A DNA stretch of 64,000 bases from Methylobacterium radiotolerans JCM 2831 (GTDB taxonomy: Bacteria > Pseudomonadota > Alphaproteobacteria > Rhizobiales > Beijerinckiaceae). The stretch is taken from contig NC_010505.1 of assembly GCF_000019725.1 (NCBI RefSeq), forward strand, positions 3,289,001 to 3,353,000. Reading direction: 5' to 3'. The notes below the pieces were generated by a model that saw only the letters and a program-made list of their open reading frames with translations, ran no database searches and was not told where the DNA came from. This document shows positions 7,639-16,499 of the stretch, piece after piece. The position numbers and the translations under genes were made by a program. How positions within the stretch are numbered: the stretch's first letter is position 1; each line of letters begins with the position of its first letter.

Positions 7639-8984
7639 GCGCCGCCCCGCATCGGCGCGTCCCGCCCGAGGCGCCCGCCCGCCGGGGCTGGTGCCCGGGC
7701 CTGGCCAAGCCCATGCCGACGGGCGACGGCCTGCTCGCGCGCGTGCACCCGCCGCTCGGAATCCTGACCCTGGATCAGGCCCGCGCGGTGGCGGACGGGG
7801 CGCGGCGCTTCGGGAACGGGCACCTGGATCTCACCGCGCGGGCCAATCTTCAGATCCGCGGCGTCTCCGAGGCGACGCGCGTTCCGCTCGCCGCCTGGCT
7901 CGCGGCCCGGGGCCTCGGCGACGCGCGCGCCGACGGCGGCCCCCAGCGCCTGACGCTCACGAGCCCGCTGGCGGGTCACGATCCGAACGAGACGATCGAC
8001 GTGCCGGCCCTGGCCGCCGCCATCGAGGCTGCCGGGCTCGCGACACCCGGACTTCCGGCCAAGACCCTCGTCGTCGTCGAGGGCCGCCCCGGCCGGGCGG
8101 TGCCGGAGGCGGATCTCTGCGCCGTCGCCGAGGGGCCGGGCGTCGTCGCGATCGCGGTCGCGCGCGGTGAGACCTCGCGGACGCTCCTGACCTGCACGGA
8201 GGACGCGGCGCCCGGCCACGTGGCGGCCCTGCTCGGCGCCTTCGCGCGGACGGGCCGGCGCCGGATGCGCGACCTGGCGGACGACGAGCTGGCCGCGCTG
8301 ACCGAGGCTCTTCACTCGGGCAGGCCGGCGCCCCCGATCGGACCGGCTTACACGCGCCCCGGCTTCGCACCGGAACGGGAGCCGGCACGTCCGGCGCGCG
8401 GATCGGATCTCCGGGGCGTCGCCATCGACGCGCCGTTCGGGCGCTGCACCGCCGATGCCCTCGACCGGGTCGCCGCCACGGCGACGGCGGTCGGCACGGA
8501 CGCGATCCGCCTCTCCCCCACGCGCGGCTTCGTGCTGCTGGTGCCGGCCACCGCCTTCGACGCGGCGGCGGCCGCGACGGCGGCGCTCGCGGCGGAGTTC
8601 ATCGTCGTCCCGGACGATCCGCGGCGCGCGATCGCGGCCTGCACGGGGGCGCCGGGCTGCGCCTCCGGATCGACCCCCACGCTGACGGACGCGGCGCGCC
8701 TCGCGGCGGCGTTCGGCCCGCTGGCGGGCGCGGGCCGCGCCGCGCACGTCTCGGGCTGCGCCAAGGGCTGCGCGCGGCCGGGCCCGGCCGACCTGACCCT
8801 CGTCGGCCGGGACGGGCGCTACGGCGTGGTGATCGGGGGGGCGCCCGGCGATGAGCCGGCGATGGATCTCCCTATCGAGGCCGTGCTGGAGCGGCTAGGA
8901 AGGGCCGAGATCGACGGGCTTTCCGCCGCCTTCGCGCCGGAGATCACCCCTTCGGCATGCGGGAGGACCAGGAGACCGGCATGA
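7635..8984 (+). CDS. cobG: Precorrin-3B synthase CobG
   Basis: A 449-aa nitrite/sulfite-reductase-like iron-sulfur protein. The [4Fe-4S] ligands are visible as a Cys-x5-Cys (CTGAPGC) and a Cys-x3-Cys (GCAKGC) in the C-terminal half, and two ferredoxin-like halves flank them. CobG uses O2 to convert precorrin-3A to precorrin-3B, the hydroxylation that marks the aerobic pathway. Its presence shows that this organism makes B12 by the oxygen-dependent route. The start is GTG 7635 overlapping the cobN stop. The length is close to the 459 residues of the P. denitrificans protein. Confidence 0.92.
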   Translation: MSAAPHRRVPPEAPARRGWCPGLAKPMPTGDGLLARVHPPLGILTLDQARAVADGARRFGNGHLDLTARANLQIRGVSEATRVPLAAWLAARGLGDARADGGPQRLTLTSPLAGHDPNETIDVPALAAAIEAAGLATPGLPAKTLVVVEGRPGRAVPEADLCAVAEGPGVVAIAVARGETSRTLLTCTEDAAPGHVAALLGAFARTGRRRMRDLADDELAALTEALHSGRPAPPIGPAYTRPGFAPEREPARPARGSDLRGVAIDAPFGRCTADALDRVAATATAVGTDAIRLSPTRGFVLLVPATAFDAAAAATAALAAEFIVVPDDPRRAIAACTGAPGCASGSTPTLTDAARLAAAFGPLAGAGRAAHVSGCAKGCARPGPADLTLVGRDGRYGVVIGGAPGDEPAMDLPIEAVLERLGRAEIDGLSAAFAPEITPSACGRTRRPA

Positions 8985-9673
8985 GCGCGAGCCAGAACGC
9001 CCTGCGCCAGACAGGATCGGAGCCGGCCGCGGCCCACGAGTCCCCGTCCCGCTACGACTACATCCGCGACGGCGGCGCGATCTACGCGCGCTCCTTCGCG
9101 ATGATCCGCGCCGAGGCGGATCTCGGGCGCTGGTCGGGCGCCGCCGAGCGCGTCGTCGTGCGCATGATCCACGCCTGCGGCATGACCGACCTGCCGACCG
9201 ACGTGGAGATGGCGCCCGATTTCGCCGAGGCCGGGGTCGCGGCTCTGAAGGCCGGCGCGCCGATCCTGTGCGACGTCCGCATGGTCGCCGACGGCGTCAC
9301 CCGGGCTCGCCTGCCCGCCGACAACAGGGTGATCTGCACGCTCGGTGACCCGCGCGTGCCCGATCTCGCCAAGAGCCTCGGCACGACCCGCTCCGCGGCC
9401 GCCATGGAGCTGTGGCGGGAGCATCTCCCGGGCAGCGTCGTGGCGGTGGGCAACGCCCCGACCGCCCTGTTCCGCCTCCTGGAACTGCTCGATGCCGGCG
9501 TGGCGCCGCCCGCCGCGGTGATCGGCATCCCGGTGGGCTTCGTCGGCGCGGCGGAGTCGAAGGAGGCCCTGGCGCGGGACGGCCGCGTGCCGTTCGTGGT
9601 CGTGCACGGGCGGCGCGGCGGCAGCGCCATGACGGCCGCGGCGGTCAACGCGCTCGCCAGCGAGGTCGAGTGA
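8981..9673 (+). CDS. cobH: Precorrin-8X methylmutase CobH
   Basis: A 230-aa enzyme that moves the C11 methyl to C12, converting precorrin-8X to hydrogenobyrinic acid. The catalytic histidine sits in RMIHACGMTD at about residue 64. The C-terminal part has IGIPVGFVGAAESKEAL, a conserved stretch of the family. The N-terminus is about 20 residues longer than typical. ATG 8981 was chosen because it overlaps the cobG stop (ATGA) and has GGAG 8-10 bases upstream. An in-frame start further upstream would overlap cobG more deeply. The end overlaps cobI by one base. Confidence 0.94.
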   Translation: MSASQNALRQTGSEPAAAHESPSRYDYIRDGGAIYARSFAMIRAEADLGRWSGAAERVVVRMIHACGMTDLPTDVEMAPDFAEAGVAALKAGAPILCDVRMVADGVTRARLPADNRVICTLGDPRVPDLAKSLGTTRSAAAMELWREHLPGSVVAVGNAPTALFRLLELLDAGVAPPAAVIGIPVGFVGAAESKEALARDGRVPFVVVHGRRGGSAMTAAAVNALASEVE

Positions 9674-10452
9674 TGGACGGTTTCGAACGCCTCGACGGCC
9701 CGACCGAGGAAATCCCCGCGGCCGCCGTGACGGGCACGCTCTACGGCGTCGGGATGGGCCCGGGCGATCCGGAGCTGCTGACCGTGAAGGCGCAGCGCAT
9801 CCTGATGCGCGCGCCGGTGCTGGTGCATTTCTGCAAGCGCGGCCGGCGCGGCAACGCCCGCACGATCGCGGACGCGATCCTGCGCGATCCCGCCCGCGAG
9901 ATGGCCCTCGCCTATCCCTACACGACCGAGATCCACCCCGAGCACCCGGACTACGTGGCGGCGCTGGCCGGCTTCTACGACGACGCGGCCGGGCAGCTCG
10001 CCGATCACCTGGGTGCCGGGCGGGACGTCGCGATCCTGTCGGAGGGCGACCCCTTCTTCTACGGCTCGTTCATGCACCTGTGGCGGCGCCTGAAGGACCG
10101 CTTCCCCGTGGAGGTCGTTCCGGGCGTCACCGGCATGTCGGGCTGCTGGACCCGGGCCGGCACACCGATCACCTGGGGCGACGACGTCCTCACCGTCCTG
10201 CCGGCGACCCTGTCGCTCGACGCGCTGACCGAGCGCCTGCGCGGCACGGACGCGGCCGTGGTGATGAAGCTCGGGCGCCACCTTCCGAAGGTGCGGGCCG
10301 CCCTGTCGGCCGCCGGGCTGCTCGCGCGCGCGGTCTACGTGGAACGCGGCACGATGGCGGGCGAGCGGGTCGTGATGCTGGCCGACAAGGCCGACGACGA
10401 CGCGCCCTACTTCTCGATGGTGCTCCTGCCCGGAGAGGGCCGCCGGCCGTGA
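9673..10452 (+). CDS. cobI: Precorrin-2 C20-methyltransferase CobI
   Basis: A 259-aa SAM-dependent tetrapyrrole methylase. YGVGMGPGDPELLTVKA near residue 30 is the N-terminal family motif, SEGDPFFYGS near 115-125 is the second conserved loop, and VVPGVTGMSGCW follows. It converts precorrin-2 to precorrin-3A, the first dedicated step of the corrin branch in this cluster. An extra N-terminal segment of about 25 residues precedes the methylase fold. ATG 9673 overlaps the cobH stop as TGATG. Stop-start coupling continues into cobJ. Confidence 0.93.
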   Translation: MDGFERLDGPTEEIPAAAVTGTLYGVGMGPGDPELLTVKAQRILMRAPVLVHFCKRGRRGNARTIADAILRDPAREMALAYPYTTEIHPEHPDYVAALAGFYDDAAGQLADHLGAGRDVAILSEGDPFFYGSFMHLWRRLKDRFPVEVVPGVTGMSGCWTRAGTPITWGDDVLTVLPATLSLDALTERLRGTDAAVVMKLGRHLPKVRAALSAAGLLARAVYVERGTMAGERVVMLADKADDDAPYFSMVLLPGEGRRP

Positions 10453-11210
10453 GCGGGAGCCTGACCGTCGTCGGCCTCGGGCCGGGCGACGCGGCCCTGC
10501 TGACCGAGTCGGCCCGCCGGGCGCTGGACGCGGCGGAGGACGTCGTCGGCTACTTCCCCTACGTGGCCCGCGTGCCCGAGCGGCCCGGCCTCGTCCGGCA
10601 CGCCAGCGACAACCGGGTGGAGATCGACCGGGCGCGCCACGCGCTGCAGCTCGCAGCGTCCGGGCGCCGGGTCGCGGTCGTTTCCGGCGGCGATCCCGGC
10701 GTCTTCGCCATGGCGGCGGCGGTGTTCGAGGCGGTCGAGTACGGCGAGCCCGGCTGGCGCGACCTCGCCATCACGGTGGAGCCCGGCATCACCGCGATGC
10801 TCGCCGCCGCGGCCCGGCTCGGCGCGCCGCTCGGCGGGGATTTCTGCGCGCTCTCGCTCTCGGACAACCTGAAGCCCTGGCCGGTGGTGACCGCGCGGCT
10901 GGAGGCGGTGATGCGCGCGGATTTCGTGGTCGCGCTCTACAACCCGATCTCCACCGCCCGGCCCTGGCAGCTCGGGGCGGCGCTGGAGATCGCGGCCGGG
11001 ATCCGGGCGCCCGACACGCCCGTCATGTTCGCCCGCGCCGTCAGCCGGCCGGACGAGGCGATCCGGGTCGCGACCCTCGCGGAGGCGCCCGCGGTGGCGG
11101 CCGACATGGCCACGATGGTGATCCTGGGCGCCTCGACGACGCGGCTGATCCCGCGCGCCGGCCGGGCGCCGTTCGTCTACACCGCCCGCAAGGTCGAGGG
11201 ACCGGCGTGA
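10449..11210 (+). CDS. cobJ: Precorrin-3B C17-methyltransferase CobJ
   Basis: A 253-aa tetrapyrrole methylase that contracts the ring and methylates C17, converting precorrin-3B to precorrin-4. Visible motifs are VVGLGPGDAALLTESA at the N-terminus, VGYFPYV near residue 35, VVSGGDPGVFAMAAAV near 75-90 and VALYNPIS near 160. It starts at GTG 10449 within the cobI stop. Its last 34 bases overlap the 3' end of cobK on the opposite strand, so it probably ends this plus-strand translation unit. It is the last clearly coupled gene behind the riboswitch. Confidence 0.94.
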   Translation: MSGSLTVVGLGPGDAALLTESARRALDAAEDVVGYFPYVARVPERPGLVRHASDNRVEIDRARHALQLAASGRRVAVVSGGDPGVFAMAAAVFEAVEYGEPGWRDLAITVEPGITAMLAAAARLGAPLGGDFCALSLSDNLKPWPVVTARLEAVMRADFVVALYNPISTARPWQLGAALEIAAGIRAPDTPVMFARAVSRPDEAIRVATLAEAPAVAADMATMVILGASTTRLIPRAGRAPFVYTARKVEGPA

Positions 11211-11974
11211 TCGCTTGCGTCCAGCCAGCGGCGCGCGCCCGCTTCGTCCGCGACGCGGGGCACGTCGGGCTTGGCCGGCCGGCGCACCATCACGACCGGG
11301 AGGCCGAGGCTGCGCGCCGCCGCGATCTTGCCGTAGGTCGCCGCGCCGCCGGCGTTCTTGCTGACCACGATCTCGATCCGGTTCGCCCGCATCAGGGCCG
11401 CCTCGGACGCGGCGTCGAAGGGCCCGCGCGCCTCCAGGGCGGTGAGATGCGGCACCGGCAGGATCCCGGCCAGCGGCTCGACCGTCCGGGCCAGATAGCT
11501 GTGCTGGGGCGCCGCCGCGAAGGCCCCGGCCTCCTGCCGACCGATCGTCAGGAACACGCGCCGGGGTTCCGCGCCGAGGGCGGCGATCGCCTCCGCCATC
11601 CCGTCGACCTCGATCCAGTCGTCGCCGCGCTCGCGGCTCCAGGCGGGCCGGCGGATCGCGAGGAGCGGCACCCCCGTCAGGGCCGCCGCGCGCGCGGCGT
11701 TGATCGACATCTGCGCGGCGAACGGGTGGGTCGCGTCGATCAGGCGGCTGATCGCCTCGGTCCGCAGGTAGCGGGCGAGACCCTCGGCGCCGCCGAACCC
11801 GCCGATCCGGGTCGGCACCGGCTCGGGCTTCGGCGCCGCGGTCCGGCCTGCCAGCGAGAGCGTCACGGCGCGATCCGCCCGGCCGGCGAGCGACCGGACC
11901 AGGGCGCTCGCCTCGCCGGTCCCGCCGAGGATCAGGACCCGCAGCGTGCCGGCGGTGGAGGGCGGCGTTTTCAT
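11177..11974 (-). CDS. cobK: Precorrin-6A reductase CobK
   Basis: A 265-aa NADPH-dependent reductase that converts precorrin-6A to precorrin-6B. The N-terminal nucleotide-binding motif LILGGTGEASALV and the IDATHPFAAQMS loop near residue 85 identify it. It is the only gene of the cluster on the minus strand. Its 3' end overlaps cobJ by 34 bases, and its 5' end meets the start of cobL. Two CATG sequences (11972-11975 and 11987-11990) each give an in-frame ATG on both strands, so the start may be 11974 or 11989. I chose the shorter form because CobK proteins usually have only a few residues before the first strand. Its promoter must lie inside cobL. Confidence 0.92.
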   Translation of the reverse strand: MKTPPSTAGTLRVLILGGTGEASALVRSLAGRADRAVTLSLAGRTAAPKPEPVPTRIGGFGGAEGLARYLRTEAISRLIDATHPFAAQMSINAARAAALTGVPLLAIRRPAWSRERGDDWIEVDGMAEAIAALGAEPRRVFLTIGRQEAGAFAAAPQHSYLARTVEPLAGILPVPHLTALEARGPFDAASEAALMRANRIEIVVSKNAGGAATYGKIAAARSLGLPVVMVRRPAKPDVPRVADEAGARRWLDASDHAGPSTLRAV

Positions 11975-13208
11975 GGGCGTCTTGTCCATGAGCGCTGATC
12001 GCCTGTCGAGCGTCCCGTGGCTGTCGATCGTCGGGATCGGCGAGGACGGGCGGGCCGGGCTGACGCCGTCCGCCGCCGCCGCGCTCGGCGCCGCTCGAGT
12101 GGTCTATGGCGGCCGGCGCCACCTCGCCCTCGCGGGGCCGCTCGACGCGGAGGCGCGGCCCTGGCCGAGCCCGATCCACGAGGCCTATCCGGAGATCGTC
12201 GCGCGGCGCGGCCGGCCGACCTGCATCCTCGCCACGGGCGACCCGTTCCATTACGGCATCGGCGCCGAGATCGCCCGGCTGGTGCCGGCGGACGAGATCC
12301 GCGCCTTCCCGCAGCCGTCCGCCTTCAGCCTCGCCTGCGCCCGGCTCGGCTGGCCGCTCGCCGAGTGCGCGCTGGTCACGCTTCACGGTCGGGCGCTGAC
12401 ACGGATCGTCCCGCATATCCAGCCGGGGGCGCGGCTGCTCGTCCTGTCGTGGGACGGCACGACGCCCGGCGCGCTCGCCGCCCTGCTGCGCGACCGCGGC
12501 TTCGGCGCGTCGACGCTGACGGTGCTGGAGGCGATGGGCGGCCCGCGCGAGCGCGTCCGCACGGCCCGCGCCGACGCGTTCGACGGCGCCGGCGTCGACC
12601 CGCTGAACACCGTCGCGCTCGCGGTGGCGGGTGCCGGCCGCGCCCTGCCCCTCGCGCCGGGCCTCGACGACGACCTGTTCGAGAATGACGGACAGCTCAC
12701 CAAGGCCGAGATCCGGGCTCTGACCCTCTCGGCCCTGCGCCCGCATCCGGGACAGCATCTCTGGGATGTCGGTGCGGGCGCCGGCTCGATCGCGATCGAG
12801 TGGATGCTGCGCCACGCGACCCTGCGCGCCACGGCGATCGAGGGGAGACCGGACCGCGCCGAGCGGATCCGGCGCAACGCCGCCGCGCTCGGCGCGCCGG
12901 ACCTCGCCGTCGTCACCGGCACGGCCCCCGGCGCGCTCGCCGGCCTGCCCGCGCCGGACGCGGTGTTCATCGGCGGCGGGGTCTCGGAGCCCGGAATCCT
13001 GCCGACGGCGCTGGCGGCGCTGCGGAGCGGCGGTCGCTGCGTGGCCAACGCCGTGACCCTCGAGGGCGAGGCCGCGCTGCTCGCCGCCTTCGCGGCGCAC
13101 GGCGGAACGCTGCGCCGCTACGGCGTGGAGCGGGCGAGCCCGGTCGGGGGAATGCACGGCTGGCGCCCCGCCATGCCGGTGACCCAGTGGGCCTGGACCA
13201 AGCCGTGA
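11973..13208 (+). CDS. cobL: Precorrin-6B methyltransferase/decarboxylase CobL (CbiE-CbiT fusion)
   Basis: A 411-aa bifunctional enzyme. Residues about 10-210 form the CbiE-like tetrapyrrole methylase (LSIVGIGEDGRAGLT, then ATGDPFHYGIGAE). Residues about 225-400 form the CbiT-like Rossmann methylase with DVGAGAGSIAIEWML as the SAM motif. It methylates C5 and C15 and decarboxylates the C12 acetate, giving precorrin-8X. ATG 11973 is preferred because GGAGGG lies 10 bases upstream. ATG 11988 is the alternative. Both overlap the start of cobK on the other strand. The stop overlaps cobE as GTGA, so cobL probably heads a second unit (cobL-E-M-B), unless readthrough passes cobK. Confidence 0.93.
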   Translation: MGVLSMSADRLSSVPWLSIVGIGEDGRAGLTPSAAAALGAARVVYGGRRHLALAGPLDAEARPWPSPIHEAYPEIVARRGRPTCILATGDPFHYGIGAEIARLVPADEIRAFPQPSAFSLACARLGWPLAECALVTLHGRALTRIVPHIQPGARLLVLSWDGTTPGALAALLRDRGFGASTLTVLEAMGGPRERVRTARADAFDGAGVDPLNTVALAVAGAGRALPLAPGLDDDLFENDGQLTKAEIRALTLSALRPHPGQHLWDVGAGAGSIAIEWMLRHATLRATAIEGRPDRAERIRRNAAALGAPDLAVVTGTAPGALAGLPAPDAVFIGGGVSEPGILPTALAALRSGGRCVANAVTLEGEAALLAAFAAHGGTLRRYGVERASPVGGMHGWRPAMPVTQWAWTKP

Positions 13209-13609
13209 CCGGAGCCCTGGTCGCCGGCATCGGCTTCCGCCGGGAAACCGATGCTGAGGAAATCGCGGGACTGATCGAGCGCGCCCTCGCCCTGGCCGGA
13301 GCCGCGCGCTCGAGCCTCGCGGCCGTGGCCACCGCGGCCGATCGGGCCTCGGACCCGGCGATCCGCGGGGCGGCGGCCCGGTTCGGCCTGGCACCGCATC
13401 CCGTCCCCGCCGCCGCGCTGGAGGCGCGCGACGCCGAGATCGTCACCCGCTCGGCGCGGATCGAGCACCTGCGCGGCGTCGGCTCGCTCGCCGAGGCGGC
13501 GGCCCTCGCCGGGGCGGGGGACAGGAGCCGGCTCGCCCTGCCCCGGATCGCGAGCCGCGGCGCCACTTGCGCCCTGGCCGTCCGATACGACACGACACGG
13601 GAACCATGA
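13205..13609 (+). CDS. cobE: Cobalamin biosynthesis protein CobE
   Basis: A 134-aa protein of the CobE/GbiG C-terminal family, with [15 protein letters not shown] at the N-terminus and the C-terminal segment SVAEAAAL-like ([14 protein letters not shown]). The family is related to the C-terminal domain of CbiG. In the aerobic pathway its exact chemical role is unclear, though it is needed for B12 in some bacteria. The start is GTG 13205 within the cobL stop, and the end overlaps cobM as ATGA. The location between cobL and cobM agrees with other aerobic cob clusters. Confidence 0.85.
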   Translation: MTGALVAGIGFRRETDAEEIAGLIERALALAGAARSSLAAVATAADRASDPAIRGAAARFGLAPHPVPAAALEARDAEIVTRSARIEHLRGVGSLAEAAALAGAGDRSRLALPRIASRGATCALAVRYDTTREP

Positions 13610-14382
13610 CCGTCCATTTCATCGGCGCCGGCCCCGGCGCGGCCGACCTGATCACGGTGCGCGGGCGCGACCGCATCGCGGCCTGCCCGGTCTGCCTCTA
13701 CGCCGGGTCGCTCGTCGCCCCCGAGATCCTGAGCTGGTGCCCCCCCGGCGCCCGGATCGTCGACACGGCCCCCCTCGACCTCGACGCCATCGTGGCGGAG
13801 ATCCGGACGGCGCACGCGGCCGGCCAGGACGTGGCGCGCCTGCATTCCGGCGACCTGTCGATCTGGAGCGCCCTGGCCGAGCAGATGCGCCGGCTCGACG
13901 CGCTGGCCATTCCCTACACGGTGACGCCCGGCGTCCCCGCCTTCGCGGCCGCGGCCGCGCTGCTGCGCCGGGAACTGACCGTCCCGGGCGTGGCGCAGAG
14001 CGTGGTCCTGACCCGCACCTCCGGTCGGGCGAGCGCCATGCCCGAGCGGGAGACCCTCGCGGCCTACGCGGCCACCGGCGCGACCCTGGCGATCCACCTG
14101 TCGATCCACGTGGTCGAGGCGGTCGCCGCCGAGTTGATCCCCTTCTACGGCCCGTCCTGCCCGGCGGCGGCGGTGTTCCGGGCATCCTGGCCGGACGAGC
14201 GGGCGCTTGTCGGCGATCTCGCCGGGCTGCCCGGGCTGGTCGCGGCGGCCGGCCTGGAGCGCACAGCCCTGATCCTGGTCGGACCGGCGCTCGGCGCCGC
14301 GGATTTCCGCGAGAGCGCGCTCTACGCGCCCGACTACGACCGGCGCTACCGACCCGGCGGCACGGTGGGGAGCCGCTCGTGA
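13606..14382 (+). CDS. cobM: Precorrin-4 C11-methyltransferase CobM
   Basis: A 258-aa tetrapyrrole methylase converting precorrin-4 to precorrin-5. The N-terminal [16 protein letters not shown], the VCLYAGSLV strand, [12 protein letters not shown] near residue 85 and [14 protein letters not shown] near 105 are the standard family blocks. ATG 13606 overlaps the cobE stop, and the end overlaps cobB as GTGA. CobF, which acts on precorrin-5 next, is absent from the cluster and must be elsewhere or be replaced by another enzyme. Confidence 0.94.
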   Translation: MTVHFIGAGPGAADLITVRGRDRIAACPVCLYAGSLVAPEILSWCPPGARIVDTAPLDLDAIVAEIRTAHAAGQDVARLHSGDLSIWSALAEQMRRLDALAIPYTVTPGVPAFAAAAALLRRELTVPGVAQSVVLTRTSGRASAMPERETLAAYAATGATLAIHLSIHVVEAVAAELIPFYGPSCPAAAVFRASWPDERALVGDLAGLPGLVAAAGLERTALILVGPALGAADFRESALYAPDYDRRYRPGGTVGSRS

Positions 14383-15695
14383 GCGCCCCCGGCCTCCTCG
14401 TCGCGGCGCCGCGCTCCAGTTCCGGCAAGACGACCGTCACCCTCGCGCTGATGCGCGCCCTCACGCGGCGCGGCCTGCGGGTGCGCGGCGCGAAGTGCGG
14501 TCCCGACTACATCGATCCGGCCTTTCACCAGGCCGCGACCGGCCATCCGAGCTTCAACCTCGACAGCTTCGCGATGGCGCCGCCCCTCCTCGACGCCCTG
14601 GCGGGCGCGACGGCGGCGGCCGATCTGGTGGTCGCCGAGGGGTCGATGGGCCTGTTCGACGGTGTCCGGGCGGCCGAGAACCGCACCGGGGCGAACGCCG
14701 ATATCGCCGCGCGCTACGGCTGGCCGGTGCTGCTCGTGGTGGACGTGTCGGGTGCGGCCCAGTCGGCCGCCGCCGTGGCGCTCGGCTGCTCCCTCTACGA
14801 TCCCCGCATCCGGATCGCCGGCGTGATCCTCAACAAGGTGGCGAGCGCGCGGCACCGGCGCCTCGTGGAGGCCGGCATGGAGCGTGCCGGACTGCCGGTG
14901 CTCGGCGCGCTGATGCGCGACGCGCAGCTGGTCCTGCCCGAACGCCACCTGGGGCTCGTGCAGGCCGGCGAGACCGCGGATCTCGCCGCCCGTCTGGACC
15001 GGCTCGCCGACCTCGCCGAGGCCGGCATCGACCTCGACGCCGTCACGGCCTGCGCGGGCGGCGCCGTGCCGGCCTCCGGCGGCCAGCTGCCCCGGCCGCC
15101 CGGGCAGCGCGTGGCGGTCGCCCGGGACGCGGCATTCAGCTTCCTCTACCCGCATCTCGAGACCGGCTGGCGGATGGCCGGCGCCGAGCTCGTGCCGTTC
15201 TCGCCCTTGGCCGACGAGGGACCGCCCGAGGAGTGCGACGTCTGCTGGCTGCCGGGCGGCTATCCGGAACTGCACGCGGGCCCGATCGCCGGCGCGACCC
15301 GCTTCCTGGACGGGCTGCGCCGCTTCGCGCGGACCCGGCCCATCCACGGCGAGTGCGGTGGCTACATGGTCCTCGGGCAGACGCTCCAGGATGCCGACGG
15401 CGCCACCCATCCCATGGCGGGCCTGCTGCCGGTCGCGACCTCGTATCACCGGCGCAAGCTGCATCTCGGCTACCGCGTCGCGCGGCTGTGCGGGTCCGGC
15501 GTGCTCGGCGGCGCGGGCACGCGCCTCGTCGGACACGAGTTCCACTATGCCAGCGAACTGTCGCCGATCGCGCCGGAGGCAGCGGCGCTCGCCCGCGTGA
15601 CGGATGCCGAAGGTGTCGATCTGGGACTGGCCGGGCACCGGGTCGGACCCGTCACCGGCAGCTTCTTCCACCTGATCGCGACCGATCCGCCGTGA
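14379..15695 (+). CDS. cobB: Hydrogenobyrinic acid a,c-diamide synthase CobB
   Basis: A 438-aa ATP-dependent amidotransferase. The N-terminal dethiobiotin-synthetase-like half carries the P-loop [11 protein letters not shown] at residues 9-19. The C-terminal half is a class I glutamine amidotransferase with the nucleophile Cys326 in HGECGGYM. It amidates the a and c side chains of hydrogenobyrinic acid and so makes the substrate of the CobNST chelatase. The start is GTG 14379 in the cobM stop. It is the last cob gene here and is followed by a hairpin and a convergent regulator gene. Confidence 0.94.
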   Translation: MSAPGLLVAAPRSSSGKTTVTLALMRALTRRGLRVRGAKCGPDYIDPAFHQAATGHPSFNLDSFAMAPPLLDALAGATAAADLVVAEGSMGLFDGVRAAENRTGANADIAARYGWPVLLVVDVSGAAQSAAAVALGCSLYDPRIRIAGVILNKVASARHRRLVEAGMERAGLPVLGALMRDAQLVLPERHLGLVQAGETADLAARLDRLADLAEAGIDLDAVTACAGGAVPASGGQLPRPPGQRVAVARDAAFSFLYPHLETGWRMAGAELVPFSPLADEGPPEECDVCWLPGGYPELHAGPIAGATRFLDGLRRFARTRPIHGECGGYMVLGQTLQDADGATHPMAGLLPVATSYHRRKLHLGYRVARLCGSGVLGGAGTRLVGHEFHYASELSPIAPEAAALARVTDAEGVDLGLAGHRVGPVTGSFFHLIATDPP

Positions 15696-15697
15696 CG

Positions 15698-15723
15698 CCG
15701 GCCTGCCGGGCCTGTCAGGCCGG
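15698..15723. terminator. Candidate bidirectional terminator between cobB and the XRE gene
   Basis: A perfect 8-bp inverted repeat, CCGGCCTG (15698-15705) and CAGGCCGG (15716-15723), with a 10-base loop, lies directly after cobB and overlaps the end of the convergent regulator gene. There is no clear T-run on either side, so termination efficiency is uncertain. Confidence 0.4.
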
Positions 15724-16143
15724 GTCCGTCGTCGGCGCGCGGTTCTGCGCGAGGCGGGCGGCGCTGCGGACCAGCGCGAGCACGTCGCGGCGCATCTGCT
15801 CGTCCTCGATCTGAGCGTAGGCGCGCAGCAGCTCGATGGCGCCGTGGGCGCTGAGGAAGCCGAACACGTCCTCCTGGGCGTTCTCGCGCGGCTCGCTCTC
15901 CTCGAAGAACGCGGAGACCGGAACCTCGAGGAGGCGCGCGATCTCGCGCAACCGGCCGGCACCGACGCGATTCTGGCCCTTCTCGTATTTCTGCACCTGC
16001 TGGAAGGTCACGCCGACCGCGTTGCCCAGAGCGGTCTGACTCATGCCGCGGGCCTTGCGCAGGGCGGTGATCCGGATGCCGACCAGGCGATCGACGTCGG
16101 TCGTCTGCTTCGGCATCGTCTGGCCGGAGGTCTCTTTCTCCAT
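15715..16143 (-). CDS. XRE-family helix-turn-helix transcriptional regulator
   Basis: A 142-aa DNA-binding protein. Residues about 20-75 are a Cro/C1-type HTH (RITALRKARGMSQTALG, then FQQVQKYEKGQNRV). The C-terminal half is helical and may serve for dimerisation (DEQMRRDVLALVRSAARL). It resembles the small XRE regulators of alphaproteobacteria that control quorum-sensing or surface traits, such as PraR. ATG 16143 has AGGAGG about 14 bases upstream. GTG 16203 with AAGGGG in front, and ATG 16116, are alternative starts. The upstream intergenic region, shared with the heme-oxygenase-like gene, contains three palindromes that could be its operators. Convergence with cobB does not by itself imply control of cobalamin genes. 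Confidence 0.82.
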   Translation of the reverse strand: MEKETSGQTMPKQTTDVDRLVGIRITALRKARGMSQTALGNAVGVTFQQVQKYEKGQNRVGAGRLREIARLLEVPVSAFFEESEPRENAQEDVFGFLSAHGAIELLRAYAQIEDEQMRRDVLALVRSAARLAQNRAPTTDPA

Positions 16144-16324
16144 GGCGTGGGCTGCATCCTCCTGCAGACGCGGTGTCTTCGCCTCGCCGTCGCGCCGCTT
16201 CACCGTCCGCCCCTTCGTCGCATGTCCTGCACGCCAGGCTGCCGGTACTCCGTGCCGCTATCCGGCTATAGCCCTGATCCCGACACAGCTGAACCGCGGC
16301 GCAGTAGGACACCAAGTTGTCAAG

Positions 16325-16385
16325 CTTCGCAAGTCGAAGATTACATCTTCTAGTTTAAGCCCACACATCTTTGCAACATTGTTGC
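16325..16385. promoter_or_regulatory. Cluster of three inverted repeats in divergent intergenic region
   Basis: In an AT-richer stretch between the XRE regulator and the heme-oxygenase-like gene are CTTCG-CAAGT-CGAAG (16325-16339), GAAGAT-TAC-ATCTTC (16336-16350) and GCAACA-T-TGTTGC (16373-16385). All are perfect. The first two share four bases, so they could exclude one another. A TTGACA in minus orientation (16323-16318) lies next to the first. They are good candidates for operators of the regulator itself or of an iron regulator such as Irr or RirA. The binding protein is not known. Confidence 0.5.
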
Positions 16386-16429
16386 TCAAATGTCGACGCT
16401 GAGGTCTCGGCTGCTTTTATGGGTGCGCC

Positions 16430-16458
16430 TTGTCGCCGCGCGGGCGTTTCCCTTACGA
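16430..16458 (+). promoter_or_regulatory. Candidate promoter of the heme-oxygenase-like gene
   Basis: TTGTCG (16430-16435) and TTACGA (16453-16458) are 17 bases apart. This gives a predicted start near 16465 and a leader of about 35 bases before the gene at 16500. Confidence 0.35.
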
Positions 16459-16499
16459 GCACCGAGGCATGTAGGTTCGGTACCGCGCAGGAGACACGC

